Source: Glandiceps talaboti (Eukaryota > Hemichordata > Enteropneusta > Spengelidae). Taken from it: a DNA stretch of 64,000 nt. The notes beneath the pieces were generated by a model, which was not told the origin of the DNA, ran no database searches, and saw only the letters and a list, made by a program, of their open reading frames with translations. Of this stretch, positions 13,073 through 27,436 are shown in pieces. Positions within the stretch are counted from its first letter, which is position 1. Each line of letters starts with the position of its first letter. Where the stretch lies: NCBI RefSeq assembly GCF_964340395.1, contig NC_135556.1, forward strand, positions 24,185,223 to 24,249,222, written 5' to 3'. The position numbers and the translations under genes were made by a program.

Positions 13073-16000
13073 ATGACGCACAAATTTGAAGGGTATCGCC
13101 CGTACGAGAGAGATGATTTCAGCAGTTCAGATTCAGAAGATGACTACTCAGGGCATCCAAGAATCGTAGTTGGCAACGGTGACATCGACAGGAACAGAAG
13201 ATGGGACCGCCGCGAGACAAGCGAGTAAGCTCACTTTTTGATAACTCGATATCGGTTTAAATGCATTCAAAAAATAACATTATAAATCATGGTGGTTTCG
13301 ATTCATTTTTTGGTGTTTTCAAGTGTAATTATCTCTTATGAACCAATATGTGTCCTTTGAAAGCAAGTCGTAGCAACTTCAGTTCTCCGCGCCATTGACT
13401 ATTTTTAACCAAACTCCACAGTCGTGGTATAAACTTGAATGAACATGTTTTCTGGCGTTGTTTATCATAGTGTGTATGTACCGTACATGCCATTATGCAA
13501 TGCAAAACAAGTCGTTTCTCAGACGTAGAAGCATTATTCGGATATCTTGTACATAGTACATCGTCTCAATCGAACTGTCAGTCGCTTGAACTTATCTACT
13601 ACCGCGACTGTTGATCTTCGCACGTATTTGGGGATATCTTGTGATTGTTATATCACATTCTAATGACACTATACCCTGGAGGGACTCTCTAGGCCATCGC
13701 AGTCTGCTTTTCATCAATAATTCGATACTTGATGTCCACATTGTTATGTTGTATGACTTCAATTCAAACTCTTAATTTGACGAGTCAAACGTTATTTATA
13801 AACGGTTGACATTTACCTTAACAGGCTGTCAGTCTGTGTATACATGAAATGAATTTTACACACCCAAAAAGGAACATTGCAATTACTGTACACCACATAT
13901 GCACCCATCTGTGTATGAGCTTATGTATGTCATGGTTGTTGCACTAATACATCCATGGGTATTATACACTGTTAGTGAAGGATGGAACTCAGCAGTTGTT
14001 AAGCTTGTCCATTCTTCAAATACACAATAAATAACTGACAAGAGATAATGACAATTAAATAAACAACACTAATTATGATAACAATGATACAGGACTTGAA
14101 GAAGTAATTAATTACCAAACAACCTACTCCATGAAGGATTTATTGAGCATATCAGGTATTGACTGATGAGTATGACGTGTGAAATCAATTGTCACAAAAG
14201 TTTGGTAGTAGAAGTAATGTCATCTGACTGTCCATTCTTTGTTCTTTTCTGCCTCACTATTGTAAAGGTATCAAATGTACCACAAAACAAGGAGTGTCTG
14301 TGGTACAACAACAGGTGAACCTACAGACCTAAGGTCCATAGTTGTATTAAGTGTACTGATGGCACCATGAGTATCTACAATTGGTACCAAACATGCCTAA
14401 TCAAATACATCAAAATTGACAGTGCATAGCATTATGTATAGTTGAGTACAGTCTGATGACTGTACTAGTAAATCACTCCACATTGTGCCATAGTATAGTC
14501 AGATAACATGTAATTACCTGTGGTATTTACATACATCGTACACTTAAGTTTGCTGAAATTCACATGCAGTCAATTTGCATGATATTAAAAACTTCAAGCT
14601 TAGTCTAGTCCATCTATAACTTTACTTGCATACCTGTATAGTTTTATCTCTGTATCACTGCCTTTGCATTAATTGAATAATGAATTACACCATGGGTTTC
14701 ACCTATTTCTTAAAGGCCAGAGATTCAGTGCCAGGTTCCCACACTAGTGTTATTTTATCAGTAGCGCCATAAGGATTACATCAAATCATTTGTTCAGAAC
14801 CAAATTTTTCTATAGTTCTGCCAAACAACTGTTTTTCACACCTTCATTTTAATCCTGAACTGGGCCTTTAATACAATATAGACATAATATTTATCAGAAC
14901 ATTCTTGTCTTCAAATTTCTCATGATTGTTCACATTCCACTGGGAGCAATGGTACATCTGGTACATGAATAATTTGATCAGAATTCCAGCATTTTATTCA
15001 ACAAACTCTGAAGAAAATACTAATTTCCTGTACAGATTTATGGTCACTTAAAATAGATCCATTCAGTGTTTTCCCCCTAGGATATGGTCAATAGTGATTG
15101 ATTTGTTTTGCTGCAAGTAGGTGATTGTACAGTGTATAACAACAAAGATGTTGACTTTGGAATCAAACTATCCCCTAAACTATTTAACATTGACAATAGT
15201 GATACTCTGTACACCTTGTTTCCAGTTGAATCATTTTATACAACCAAAAACATTGTTTCCTTGCTCTGGAATCATATTTTGTATTAGTTCTAAACTCAAA
15301 ATGCAAATAATTTACCTAGTATATTTTGGATAAAACACTCAGCCGTGTTCAATACAGTAGCTGAGTTCAGAACTAAAACAATACATTTATATACATACAG
15401 TAAAGGAAACCATCACAGTTTTTCTGTATTTCTCTCTCTCTCTAGTACTAAGTAAGGGTTCAAAAATCTTAGCAAATACATTTGTAAACAACATTTGTGT
15501 ACAGTAAGTACAAGTACGCTGATTGTTTAATGGTTCAGTTCAGATTAGCATTGAAATTTTAGGTCTCAAAAACAGTTATGTGGCAGAGCCAGAGAAAAAG
15601 TTGGTCGAAAGCCAAAGAATGATTTCATGTAATCCTTAGGTTCCACTGATAAGATAACATGAATGATATGACCTGGGATTGAAACATGGCCCTTTAATGA
15701 CATACTGGCTTATTTGATATTTAACTTTCAAATAAATAACTTAATTTTTTAGTGAAATGCGGAACACATATACAGATTATACTAGTACAAATGCACACAT
15801 AGTGATGTTAGCTGGATACTCCACTGTGATGAAATATCACTGGATAATCTGTAGAGTAATGAAATAGAGTTATCAACATCATAGTTGAAAGCAAAGTATA
15901 CTCAAACCACTTCTTGACCCAGTCTTACATTCCTACCTACTAGATCTATTGTCAGTTCTGTAGTCAACAAAACCCCATTTTGTTCCTGTATAGCAGTGTG

Positions 16001-19000
16001 AATGGATTAGAACCACAATCTGCATCCGAATTGAAGGCAGTGCATTGTTAGAAGGGATCAGATGGCAATACAGGACCCAGTACACAACACCACCCAGTGA
16101 CAATCAACAAAAGCTGCCGTTTTGTAAAGAGACAACTATTAAATGTTCATAACAACTCTATGTGTGTTGTAATTGTATGATAGCTCTCAATTATGTAAAA
16201 TACAACAAGTGTTTCAGTGGTTGACATTTAAAACAGAAAGGACTGTGGTGTCCAGGTTTGTTTGCAGTTAAAGACATAATGATATATATTGAGTTTTGGT
16301 GTCAGAGATATGTAATGATCGACACCATTGACTGAAATAGTATGTGTCTCATTACAGACTATTTAATGTGATTACCATAGTAGTGACATGAAACCATTGC
16401 CTCTAGTTTGACCCTGAATAGAGATTTAGACACCTGAATCAATAGATTGTATATTTAAATACTGAGTTTTTAAGATAGAATGTGCCTCAGGGACAAATTT
16501 CTGTGAAAATCAAATTTCTTAAAATCTAGAAATGTAAAATTACTAGTAAAAAATAACATGATAACTAGGACAATATAGTCTGTAACTAACACTGGAGCCT
16601 AATATTGTGTAGCAGATGATGCATGATGCACTGACCAGCAATCAAAGCCTGTAGCCTGATATAGCATGCAAGTAGCAGCCCACTACCAAAACCTGCAACT
16701 CACAACAGATCCACAGCAGTAACCAACAGCCACAAACCGACAGCTCTCGAGCCAGTCTGAAACCAGCAACCCATCTTGCCAACAGCCCAAAATCCACATC
16801 CACTTACTACCTACTATCATCACACCACACACTCACTATGTTCATACCTGTGATTTCATCTGTACTTCCATATATTATAAGGAAATGTTCCATTTATATC
16901 CCAATGTGTGTGAATTTACTCTATGTTATTCTTTAAGTATGCCTGTAAATTCAAACTGTACACTGTTTCACAGCAGAAAGAACAATTTATGAAAAGCCAG
17001 TAAAATATTACAGGGAAGGAAAGAAAATGTAATGTTGCATTTACAATATTATTTTATAGTCTTTCCTTAAAATCTACCAGCACTAATAAGTTGTTTACTT
17101 GATACATTACTAGGTAACTATTATTACACACACCACAGTAGGACATTGAGTTATCTTGACTTGACAATTGACAGGGTAGGATACTAGGATTAGAAAAACA
17201 CCACATTATAGCTGTGTTCAAATCTCCGTATTATAATACCAATGTTGGAATCATTATGTTTAAAGCAAATTCTCGCCTCTTGGACTCAGTGCTCAGCAAC
17301 AAAGTCATCCTGCCATCATACTTCAAAATGTACAAGGGGTTGCCATAGCAACCACTCATTACAAGGCCTTGGGAGTAGCAATAAGGTGAAAGGTACAAGA
17401 CAAACAATAGAGTGAATAATAATGGCACAGTTACAGTTAATATGACAATGAGGACTGTGTGATGTCCAGACATGTCATTACATACTGTTTACTGCTAAAT
17501 GCCATCATAAAAACTGCATATCTAATAATGTATACATTTACTATACTACTAATACCATTCTCTGCCAAAGCAGCTCCACTTGTCTAAATCTGTCTTGACT
17601 ACTTACACTTTGTAGGAGGGATGTGAAAAGGAGGGGCACACACATCACATAGAGTGAAAAGATCTACTTTGTTAATATCAGCTGACATTTTGGAGTCATT
17701 CACATCAAATTAATAGTTGTAGTGACTGTGCAGTGTGACATTCAATAGAAAAACAAGTACAGTAAATGGTATAGGTCACAGGTCAAGTGTGTTATTTGTT
17801 CTTTTGGAAAATTTAATTTGATTATTTCCTTTTTTGTGTATTCTAGCAAGTGTGTATGTTTTTATCGCCATAAAGACAAAAATAGATTATCAATTACCAG
17901 TGTCCTATAATGTACCATATGTTAACCAAATTGTAAGTTGTACATTATTAACAAAATATTTATACCCTGGCTGTTCATTGACAGCATGCAACTATGTCAT
18001 TGGTTTTGTGATATTCAAATTTTTTGTGCAGGCATAATAATAATAAAAGCATTATATTGCTTAATTCAACCATGATATACAAAAAACTATCAGGGATTAA
18101 TATCTAAATATACCAGTGTATGCATGTACCTTTCAAGATGATATTTAATAGTATTTGGTTTGATTTCACTTGCAGTGGTTTAGAGCCTGCATGGAGTGGT
18201 GCAGTGGAAGAAAAGGGGGATGTATTCTACGTTGAACAAAGTGAAGAACCACATGGGTCTGGATATATTGATTCCGGAGTCAATGGAACACATATTCCCA
18301 ATGGCAGAGGAAAGGAGAGACGAGGTTTCAACAAACTCAAAAAAATTATCCAAGGAAAGAGAAGTGATGACAACAAGCTTCATTCCAGTTATTCTGATCC
18401 CAATATTTTAGCTAGCCAAGATAGTGTGTTCTATTCAACACCAGATCACTACTCAAACAGTCCACTTCATAAAGAAGTAACTCTTTATACACATGTAAGT
18501 CCTGAAACAACGAACATTGGTGGACAGAGTAAATTAGAGGCATTATTAGGTATATTGCCTGGCAGATATGTACCACAGAGGTCAATATCCCCTGTATCGT
18601 CTCCCAGGAGAAGAAGTGAAGGCAGATATGTTGGATTAATACAAGACACAAGAGTAATGGTACAGGGTTTGTCACCCACTGGTGTAGCAATGAAGTCTGG
18701 ACAGATCAATATAGGTTAGTATTAACACATACAGTTCACTCCTCATAAAAGTTTAGCCTGCAGGAATGTGTAGTTTTTTATAGTTCAATCATAGACCCTC
18801 CACCAATGGTCTATGATTCCATGCACAGACGATCAGATTCACATACATTCATCATGACTAAGCACCTAATTGTTTCAACAAGCTAGGACAGACACAAACT
18901 GAAACTATTATTGCAACATGTTGACACAAACTATCAGTTGTCATTTATATAAGTACTGTCGGAGTAAGTAGGGAGGTATCTCTGAGTGAGTTTATTTGAA

Positions 19001-22000
19001 GTGGCTGCACATTCATCATTTGTAGTCTAGTGATGGTATCCTTACTTTAGCTTTAAACTAGAGATGATTGGATACCACATTGGCATCCAGACTACATCAT
19101 TTCAATACTTCTGTCTTTGGGAAGACATGTGCAGTATTCTATTTATGCAGACATCCAGTGTACATATTTGATGGACTTCCACAAGTTCCAGTGTTTACAG
19201 GATGACTCTAGATCCACGTAAATTTTACTCATTATTTAACTTAGAATCCAGTTGTGGGATTTTCTCTTCCCTTACCACGCCTGGCCTTACCCTAACAAAC
19301 TAGAATCCAGTCATGGGATTGTCTCTTCCCTTACCACCCCTGGCCTTACCCTAACAAACTAGAATCCAGTCGTGGGATTTTCTCTTCCCCTACCACGCCT
19401 GGCCTTACCCTAACAAACTAGAATCCAGTTGTGGGATTTTCTCTTCCCTTACAATGCCTGACCTTACCCTAACAAACTAGAATCCAGTTGTGGGATTTTC
19501 TCTTCCCTTACCATGCCTGGCCTTCAAGTTACCCTAACAAACTAGACCCCAGTTGTGGGATTTTCCTCTTCCCTTACCATGCCTGGCCTTACCCTAACAA
19601 ACTAGAATCCAGTCGTGGGATTTTCTCTTCCCTTACCACGCCTGGCCTTACCCTAACAAACTAGAATCCAGTTGTGGGATTTTCCTCTTCCCTTACCATG
19701 ACTGGCCTTACCCTAATAACCTAGAATCCAGTCATGGGATTTTCTCTTCCCTTACCATGCCTGGCCTTACCCTAACAAACTAGAATCCAGTTGTGGGATT
19801 TTCCTCTTCCCTTACCATGCCTGGCCTTACCCTAACAAACTAGAATCCAGTCATGGGATTTTTTCTTTCATTACCACGCCTGGCCTTACCCTAACAAACT
19901 AGGATCCAGTTGTGGGATTTTTTCTCTTCCCTTACCATGCCTGGCCTTACCCTAATAACCTAGAATCCAGTTGTGGGATTTTCTCTTCCCTTACCATGCC
20001 TGGCCTTACCCTAATAACCTAGAATCCAGTTGTGGGATTTTCTCTTCCCTTACCATGCCTGGCCTTACCCTAATAACCTAGAATCCAGTTGTGGGATTTT
20101 CTCTTCCCTTACCATGCCTGGCCTTACCCTAATAACCTAGAATCCAGTTGTGGGATTTTCTCTTCCCTTACCATGCCTGGCCTTACCCTAATAACCTAGA
20201 ATCCAGTTGTGGGATTTTCTCTTCCCTTACCATGACTGGCCTTACCCTAATAACCTAGAATCCAGTTGTGGGATTTCTCATCCCTTACCATGCCTGGCCT
20301 TACCCTAACAACCTAGAATCCAGTTGTGGGATTTTCTCTTCCCTTACCACGCCTGGCCTTACCCTAACAAACTAGAATCCAGTCATGGGATTTTCTCTTC
20401 CCTTACCATGCCCGGCCTTACCCTAACAAACTAGAATCCAGTCATGGGATTTTCTCTTCCCTTACCATGCCTGGCCTTACCCTAACAACCTAGAATCCAG
20501 TTGTGGGATTTTCTCTTCCCTTACCATGCATGGCCTTACCCTAACAAACTAGAATCCAGTCGTGGGATTGTCTCTTCCCTACCATGCCTGGGCTTTCCCT
20601 AACAACCTGTTGCTTCAATGAAGCTATGGTCAGAAATCAGGCACAGAGTCTGATAGACTTCTCACAGTGAGATGACGTCAATAGCATCACCACATGATTA
20701 GAACCAACTCAGAGGGTTGAGCTATATAATGTAAACCTGATTACCATATTCAACATCACTGCAGCAAATCAGAATCTAATTGTAGGTTTCAATATAGAAT
20801 AGAATAGAATATTGATTGCATCTGTTAAGAAAACTACATTTCTTCATTGGATTTTCTGCAACAATTTGGTGCTACAAACTGAGTAATAACAGTTCACAAA
20901 ACAACGAAATAAGGTTTATACGAAAGTATATAATATATGATCGTTAATATGTTATACTAGTAAAATACCAGTTGTGGTTGGGGAAAAGCAAAAGCAATGT
21001 CATCTACCACATTTTAATAGTTATAGTTTATGTCTGCCCAAGCCCTTTACATGTCAAAAGATTGTTCACCATTGTCATACATTAGCCTTTGGATTGTAGA
21101 GATGGTAATACCATGTCTTCAGACACATTGTTAGTACATACATGTAGTGACCTAGTATTGTCATCTAAATGATACATTCATGTTATTACAAGTTAAAACC
21201 ATTAAACTGAAAGAATCTGAAAGAACCTTTATTTTATGGAGTACTTAAGGTGTAATTTGAAGAGAGGAGTAAAAGGTTATTGTTATTATGTTAGTGTTTC
21301 AAGTCAACGTTGTGAAGTATGAAGGGGAAAGTGTACAATTGCTGACACTCAAAGTAAATATTGATAAAAAATCCTAACATTTCCCAAACATTAGCAAAAA
21401 CTCTGCACAATTGCCAATATTAGTTATGTATAAGAACAGTTGAAATATAAATATCTCAATAAGGTGTAACATTTGGGTAATAACCACAGAGTACCTACTC
21501 AAGTAGACTTCAACTGTATAATCTCATGTAAACAGGACATTTGAAATATTACCACAAAGTAGGTATGTTGTATACATTAATTGTATGCATGTATAGTGTA
21601 GTATCCTTATATACAAATAAATGTATTCTCAGTCTCAAAATATTATAATCCATTGCGTTTATTTCCGGAAGGATTTTTTGTAGCAATTCAAATCAAAATG
21701 TATATAATTTGATAAAATCTGACACCCTTATTTATGTAGGTGACTGTGTCCTTTCCATCAACGGAATGCATGTAAATCATGACAACATTGACAGTGTGTT
21801 GACAGGGTTGCAGATCAGTGCACCAATGGAGGTAAGAAATGATTTATTAATGTAATTTGAAATATATGAGTACTGACTAATTAATAAAATGATATCTGTT
21901 TGAAATATATGATTAACTTCCATAGAAATTATCCCATAAAACAGGACTTAGAGAAAATGTTATCCTTTGGGGAGTGTATGAATTGTATGACATGATAGAG

Positions 22001-25000
22001 TAGAGTACAATCTGTAATCTAGACAGGGGTAAGATAAATAGTTTAATGGAGGATAAAAACTCATTTCTTTTACTTAGGCTTAAGGACCCCCACCCACCTG
22101 TTTCAGACAGCACAATCATTTTCAAATCAGTATGTGGTGCTATGAATACAAAGCCAGCACATAGTGAGGAAAAAATGCCTTTTATTGACATTTACTCGTC
22201 AAAAATTCTTCCATTTCTCAATTTAACAACATTTTTTAGAAATATTTGTATTTATGGTTACAAAAGAGATTGAAACAGATTAAAAGTAAAAATTTATTAT
22301 TAGGATGAACTAAAATGGCTCTTGCCACTAAATAATATCATTTTTTATTCTACATTGTTAAATTGATCTCACTCCTACTATAACACTAATACATGTAATG
22401 ATAATAGTTCAGTGTACATATACCTTAAAATAGAGGCAGTGTTGGAAAATATATTGTTCGTGGTTCCCACGAATCAATTAGACAGTAAATATAGTTATTT
22501 TGGAGAAACAACTATGGCATTTTGATCCGTCTACAGAGACATTGATCACACAATGATATAAGTATTCACCATTAAAATTTCTGAAACTGGCACATTGATA
22601 TATCAGTATTTTTGTCATTGTCTTTTACAGGTAAAACTTCAAATTGAAAGAAATAATGTAAACAAGGATAGATTTATCTTACAACCAAGGAGATTGTTAC
22701 CGAACGGTAGTTTAGTCAAGTTGATAAGTGGTGAAAGAGTACAAGAAGTGACACAGTCATTACAGAAAATACCTCATGTTGTCATGTATTTATCTCTTGC
22801 TGGGGATGCAGAAGATACAGAAGAAAATAAGGTAATTTATACCTGTCTTTAACAGGCAGTTAGGAAGAAGGTGCCTTGGGGACACAATTTACTGGAAAAT
22901 CAAAATAGCTTAAATCACCCACAACATTGTAATAGGAAAGCTTGTACCTGGTCTTTTTACAGGCATTAGAGGAATTTATACCTGTGCTATAAAACAAATA
23001 TTTGTAACAGTATTCGTATATTTTGGGGGAAATATTACATAAGGTGTTTTTGATCACATGGAATTTGTTCTCTTTTAGGTAATAATTTTACACTTTCATT
23101 GAGAAAATAAAATTTGTAACTTTGTTCTTTACCAATCTATCTCCTAAGCTGCTTAATATTAATACAAATTCTTCCATACCTAGACATGATGGTTAAAAAT
23201 ATGCCATAAAAAACTATATTTTTCTTTTACAGGAAATGCTGTACCTGTACCCAGAAAACAGTGCCTCTCAAAAATTGAGTGAAATCCAGGGAATGTTTTT
23301 AACAATTAGTGATATGTTAGAAAATGTAACAGGTACAAGAGTTAGAAGGTAATTCAATTCATCACATTCCAGTTATCCACTATGTCAGTTCCAAAAGAAG
23401 CATGAATGTGCCCTAGATTGGATAAATTAGGAGTCAAATTTGTGACATCATAGATGCCGATTGTATGTCAGTAGAAGAAAACAATCTACAAAGTTGATAT
23501 GAAATAACTTTTTGACTTTCTACATACGATATAACATCATTGAAACAGAAAGAGTAGAATTATTTGACCAAACTGAGAATATCATTTTGTAAACAGTTAG
23601 CAACTTGTTATGGATACTACCAGTAGTAATTCACAATTTACTCATCACTATTTGCATGTTTGAAGAAAAAAATGTCAAAAAATGTACTGATATGTTTTGT
23701 GTTTTATAACAACCAACAACCCTTCAATAGGGTGAAATCTAATGATTTTAATTGATTGATCGCATACTTGATTGATTTATTGATTTATTGATTGATTGAT
23801 TGCAGTTCTACAGTTGTGATCAATAAACAACTCTTAAACGTGAGTTACTACAAGAGTGGACCCGAAGCATTAGTACTAGCCATGCCAGCTGACAGAGTGT
23901 CTGTATCACAACTCAATTATATTGTCTTGGACATTGCAAGACTTCTAAACTTCCTGTATGGTTCTCTTCATGAGTAAGTATAGAAATTTTAAATAAGTTT
24001 GCAACTTCATAAATGGCTGTGTTCTGAGTATATTAGACTTCATCAGACATATCAGACATTGTCAGCTTTGTTGTCTTAATATTTACCATACCTTAATCTC
24101 AACATTCATTTTACAATTAAAGGCAAATGTCCGATTTAGATTAAAATTTAGGTGTCAAAAACCAGTTGTTTGGCAGATCTTGCAAAAGTTGAACAAATGA
24201 ATGATCTTTTGCAGTCCTTATGGTTCCATTGATAAAATAACTCCTAATGTGAGAACCAGGGATGTAAACATGTCAGACACATAAAATTAAGTAAAATTGC
24301 ATTGATTGTGTATGTTAAACCAGTACCATCACATGTTACAATCACTGCCAGCAATATTAAACTTACAAAGAAACTGACATATTTATTTAAATTTCAAATA
24401 TTGTGAGCATTAAATAGACTATATGAGAATTCATACTCTGTGTCAGTTTTGTCCACCATTGTTTTACAAACATTTATTACAGAATACTAAGAACCTTACT
24501 CTGTAAGTGTTTACTTATTTTATTTCCTCTTTTTCTATTTTCCTACCAGTGCCTTCTTGCCTAGTTTATACCATGCCAAACTGGACCACCTATTTTCATT
24601 ATTATTTCAAAAAATACTACTTGATGAGAACCCACTGACCCCACTATTGAATAGCAGTACATATGTCTTCCTTGATACTTTACCTGGAGTTAGGTGGTTG
24701 GACCTGCCAGATGATTTAAAGGTGAGATGAGTTTTAGTAAATCATCATGTGATGCGAAACTTATCTACATCACATATTGTCAAATTCCGGCTATATATCT
24801 GTGATGTACATATTTCATCTATGTTGAATGAGTGGATGGATTAAATTTATTTCACCAGATGCCGAGAAAAATAAACTACACTTTCAAAGAACATACATAT
24901 GATAGAAATATGCAAAAGAAATACAAAAGAAATACACAATTGTTATCTGATGTTGACCATTGAAATAGTTCAGTGGAACTAGTCTTGTCCATGGCCTGTA

Positions 25001-27332
25001 CAATTGTTATCTGATGTGAACCATTGAAATAGTTCAGTGGAACTAGTCTTGTCCATGGCCTGTACAGTTGTTATCTGATGTGAACCATTGAAATAGTTCA
25101 GTGGAACTAGTCTTGTGGCCTGTACAATTGTTATCTGATGTTGACCACGGAAATAGTTCAGTGGAACTAGTCTTGTCCATGGCCTGTACAATTGTTATCT
25201 GATGTTGACCATTGAAATAGTTCAGTGGAACTAGTCTTGTCCATGGCCTGTACAATTGTTATCTGACGTGAACCATTGAAATAGTTCAGTGGAACTAGTC
25301 TTGTGGCCTGTACAATTGTTATCTGATGTTGACCATTGAAATAGTTCAGTGGAACTAGTCTTGTCCATGGCCTGTACAATTGTTATCTGATGTGGACCAT
25401 GGAAATAGTTCAGTGGAACTAGTCTTGTCCATGGCCTGTACAATTGTTATCTGATGTGGACCATGGAAATAGTTCAGTAGAACTAGTCTTGTCCATGGCC
25501 TGTACATTTTTCTGCATATCAAAGTGTTAGTGTTAGTCACCAGTTTTGTGTATGAAATAAAGAGATATGCCCTTGAGAAACTATTAGTTATATAAAATGT
25601 ATTACTTTGGCCATTGTTTTTAATAGCTTATTTAAAAACCATATGTCAAATTTTACTACTCATTTAGAAGCTATGCTGTAGGGTTATTTATCATCAATTT
25701 ATTTCAGTGTTATTTAGGTTTTTTGGATTTGTCCGTCTTAGGACTAGTACAGTATGTCTTTGTAGTTGTACTTTGCATTGCTAGCACTGTCACATCACAT
25801 CACATCTTTGGAGCACTAAAGAGTCTGTTGGTATTATTGTGTTAATACAGATTGCCATAGACAGTACAATGAGTGAATTAGAGGCTGCAGACTTTGCTGA
25901 TATGGTAGGTCAAATATAATAGTATGCAGGATCAGACTGAGACTGTAAGATATGTCATGTCGCTCTGCCCTCACCAACCTCCTCTCGCATATAGGTATAT
26001 ATGTGAGAGGGGTTGACTAATGTGTGAGGGTGCCCCGTCATGACATACCTTACAAACTAGATCACACTTTGAGAACTATAACATGATTGTTACATCGTAC
26101 TGAATTGATTGCACCTTTATGTCATGATGAAAGTAAATACACATCGTACAGCTATTTTGCTGCAGCATTATGACACAATGAGTTTCAATCCCAAACATTT
26201 CATACAGTTATGAAACATCAGATATGCATGATGTATATGAATTTGATTGATAAATGACCTCCGGGTAAACAAACAAACATTGTATAGTGATCAGTCTCTC
26301 ATGAAAAAAGTAATAATATTATGTATATTTCTCATTCATAATTACAATTTGCTTTTTTCTATACATATGCATGTATTACATTTAACAATAGTTTTCACCA
26401 CCAAGTACTTAGCTAATCATCATACCATCCGAATGTTTCAGTACTGGCTTCTTTGTTCTTTCAGTAAAGTAGTACAGTATTGAATGGACTAACTACAATG
26501 CTTGCAGTGCTCATATTTTTCCACTCAGTCATGCATTAATACAAACACAAATGTATTTTAGTTGTCATAGTTACTATGTATTTATTTACAGTCTGATGAA
26601 CATTATGATGACAGAAGACCATATGGTATTGTAGGAAGTTGTCTTTTCTATAGGGTAAGTATGTGACCACAGTAAGACCATATATAATTGTAATTTGTAT
26701 GAAACTGTTTTCTGTAGGGTATGTGTGTCCTCAATACAACCTCTGTATGTAAATTGCAGTGTTGTACTAGTATTTCTCACAATTGACATGTACAATGTCT
26801 AATAATTGCTATTTTAACAATTTCCAGTGAATATATTAATTGTCTGATTGAAAAATAACACCCCAGTTACAGCTAATGTAGGTGAAAATCGTGATTTTTT
26901 GTTTTGTTGATAGGGTTATCTACTAGCCAATCACCTGCCACTTGATGATTTTGTAGACATGCTGATTTATTGCCGATATCATAGTTTGTTAACACTAGCC
27001 TCTGAAGCCAGGATTGGTCAGCTGGTGGTGTGGAGGGAAGTGATTCCTACTAAAAGGAACAAGCGTAAAACATCGGGTGATATTGATAGTTATTTTGAAC
27101 CTGATGCAAGACATTTCCTTCTTATTGTTGGACTGGTAAGGATATATATCATTATGTTCTTTATCTTTTGTTAGTGGTAAGTGAGACTCTTGAATCTATA
27201 GGGTCTAGCAGAACTGATGTGAAATTAGCTCCAATAGTTTTAGCTGTAACCAGTTTGTGTGTGTGTGTGTGTATGTGTGCGTGTATGTGTGTGTATGTCT
27301 GCCTGTATAGGCATGCTTGTGTTTGAATATGA

Positions 27333-27363
<31 letters not shown>

Positions 27364-27378
27364 CGTACGTGCATGTGC

Positions 27379-27436
<58 letters not shown>

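Larger units (their letters stand above)
13225..18175 (+). other. INTU: INTU intron 1
   Basis: A 4.95-kb intron. It holds two members of a short element family (14710-14873 and, inverted, 15556-15704) and a CAGC/CAAC-rich low-complexity stretch at about 16620-16830. No exon or RNA gene was recognised; the open frames at 15121 and 17231 have no support. Confidence 0.8.

Noticed and set aside
19232-20612. Interstitial telomere array
   Set aside because: ttaccctaa occurs once per 60-bp unit, never as tandem hexamers.
24938-25506. Regular repeats of ~62-64 bp considered as a CRISPR array
   Set aside because: The whole unit is repeated with no unique spacers, and the sequence is animal genomic DNA inside an intron.
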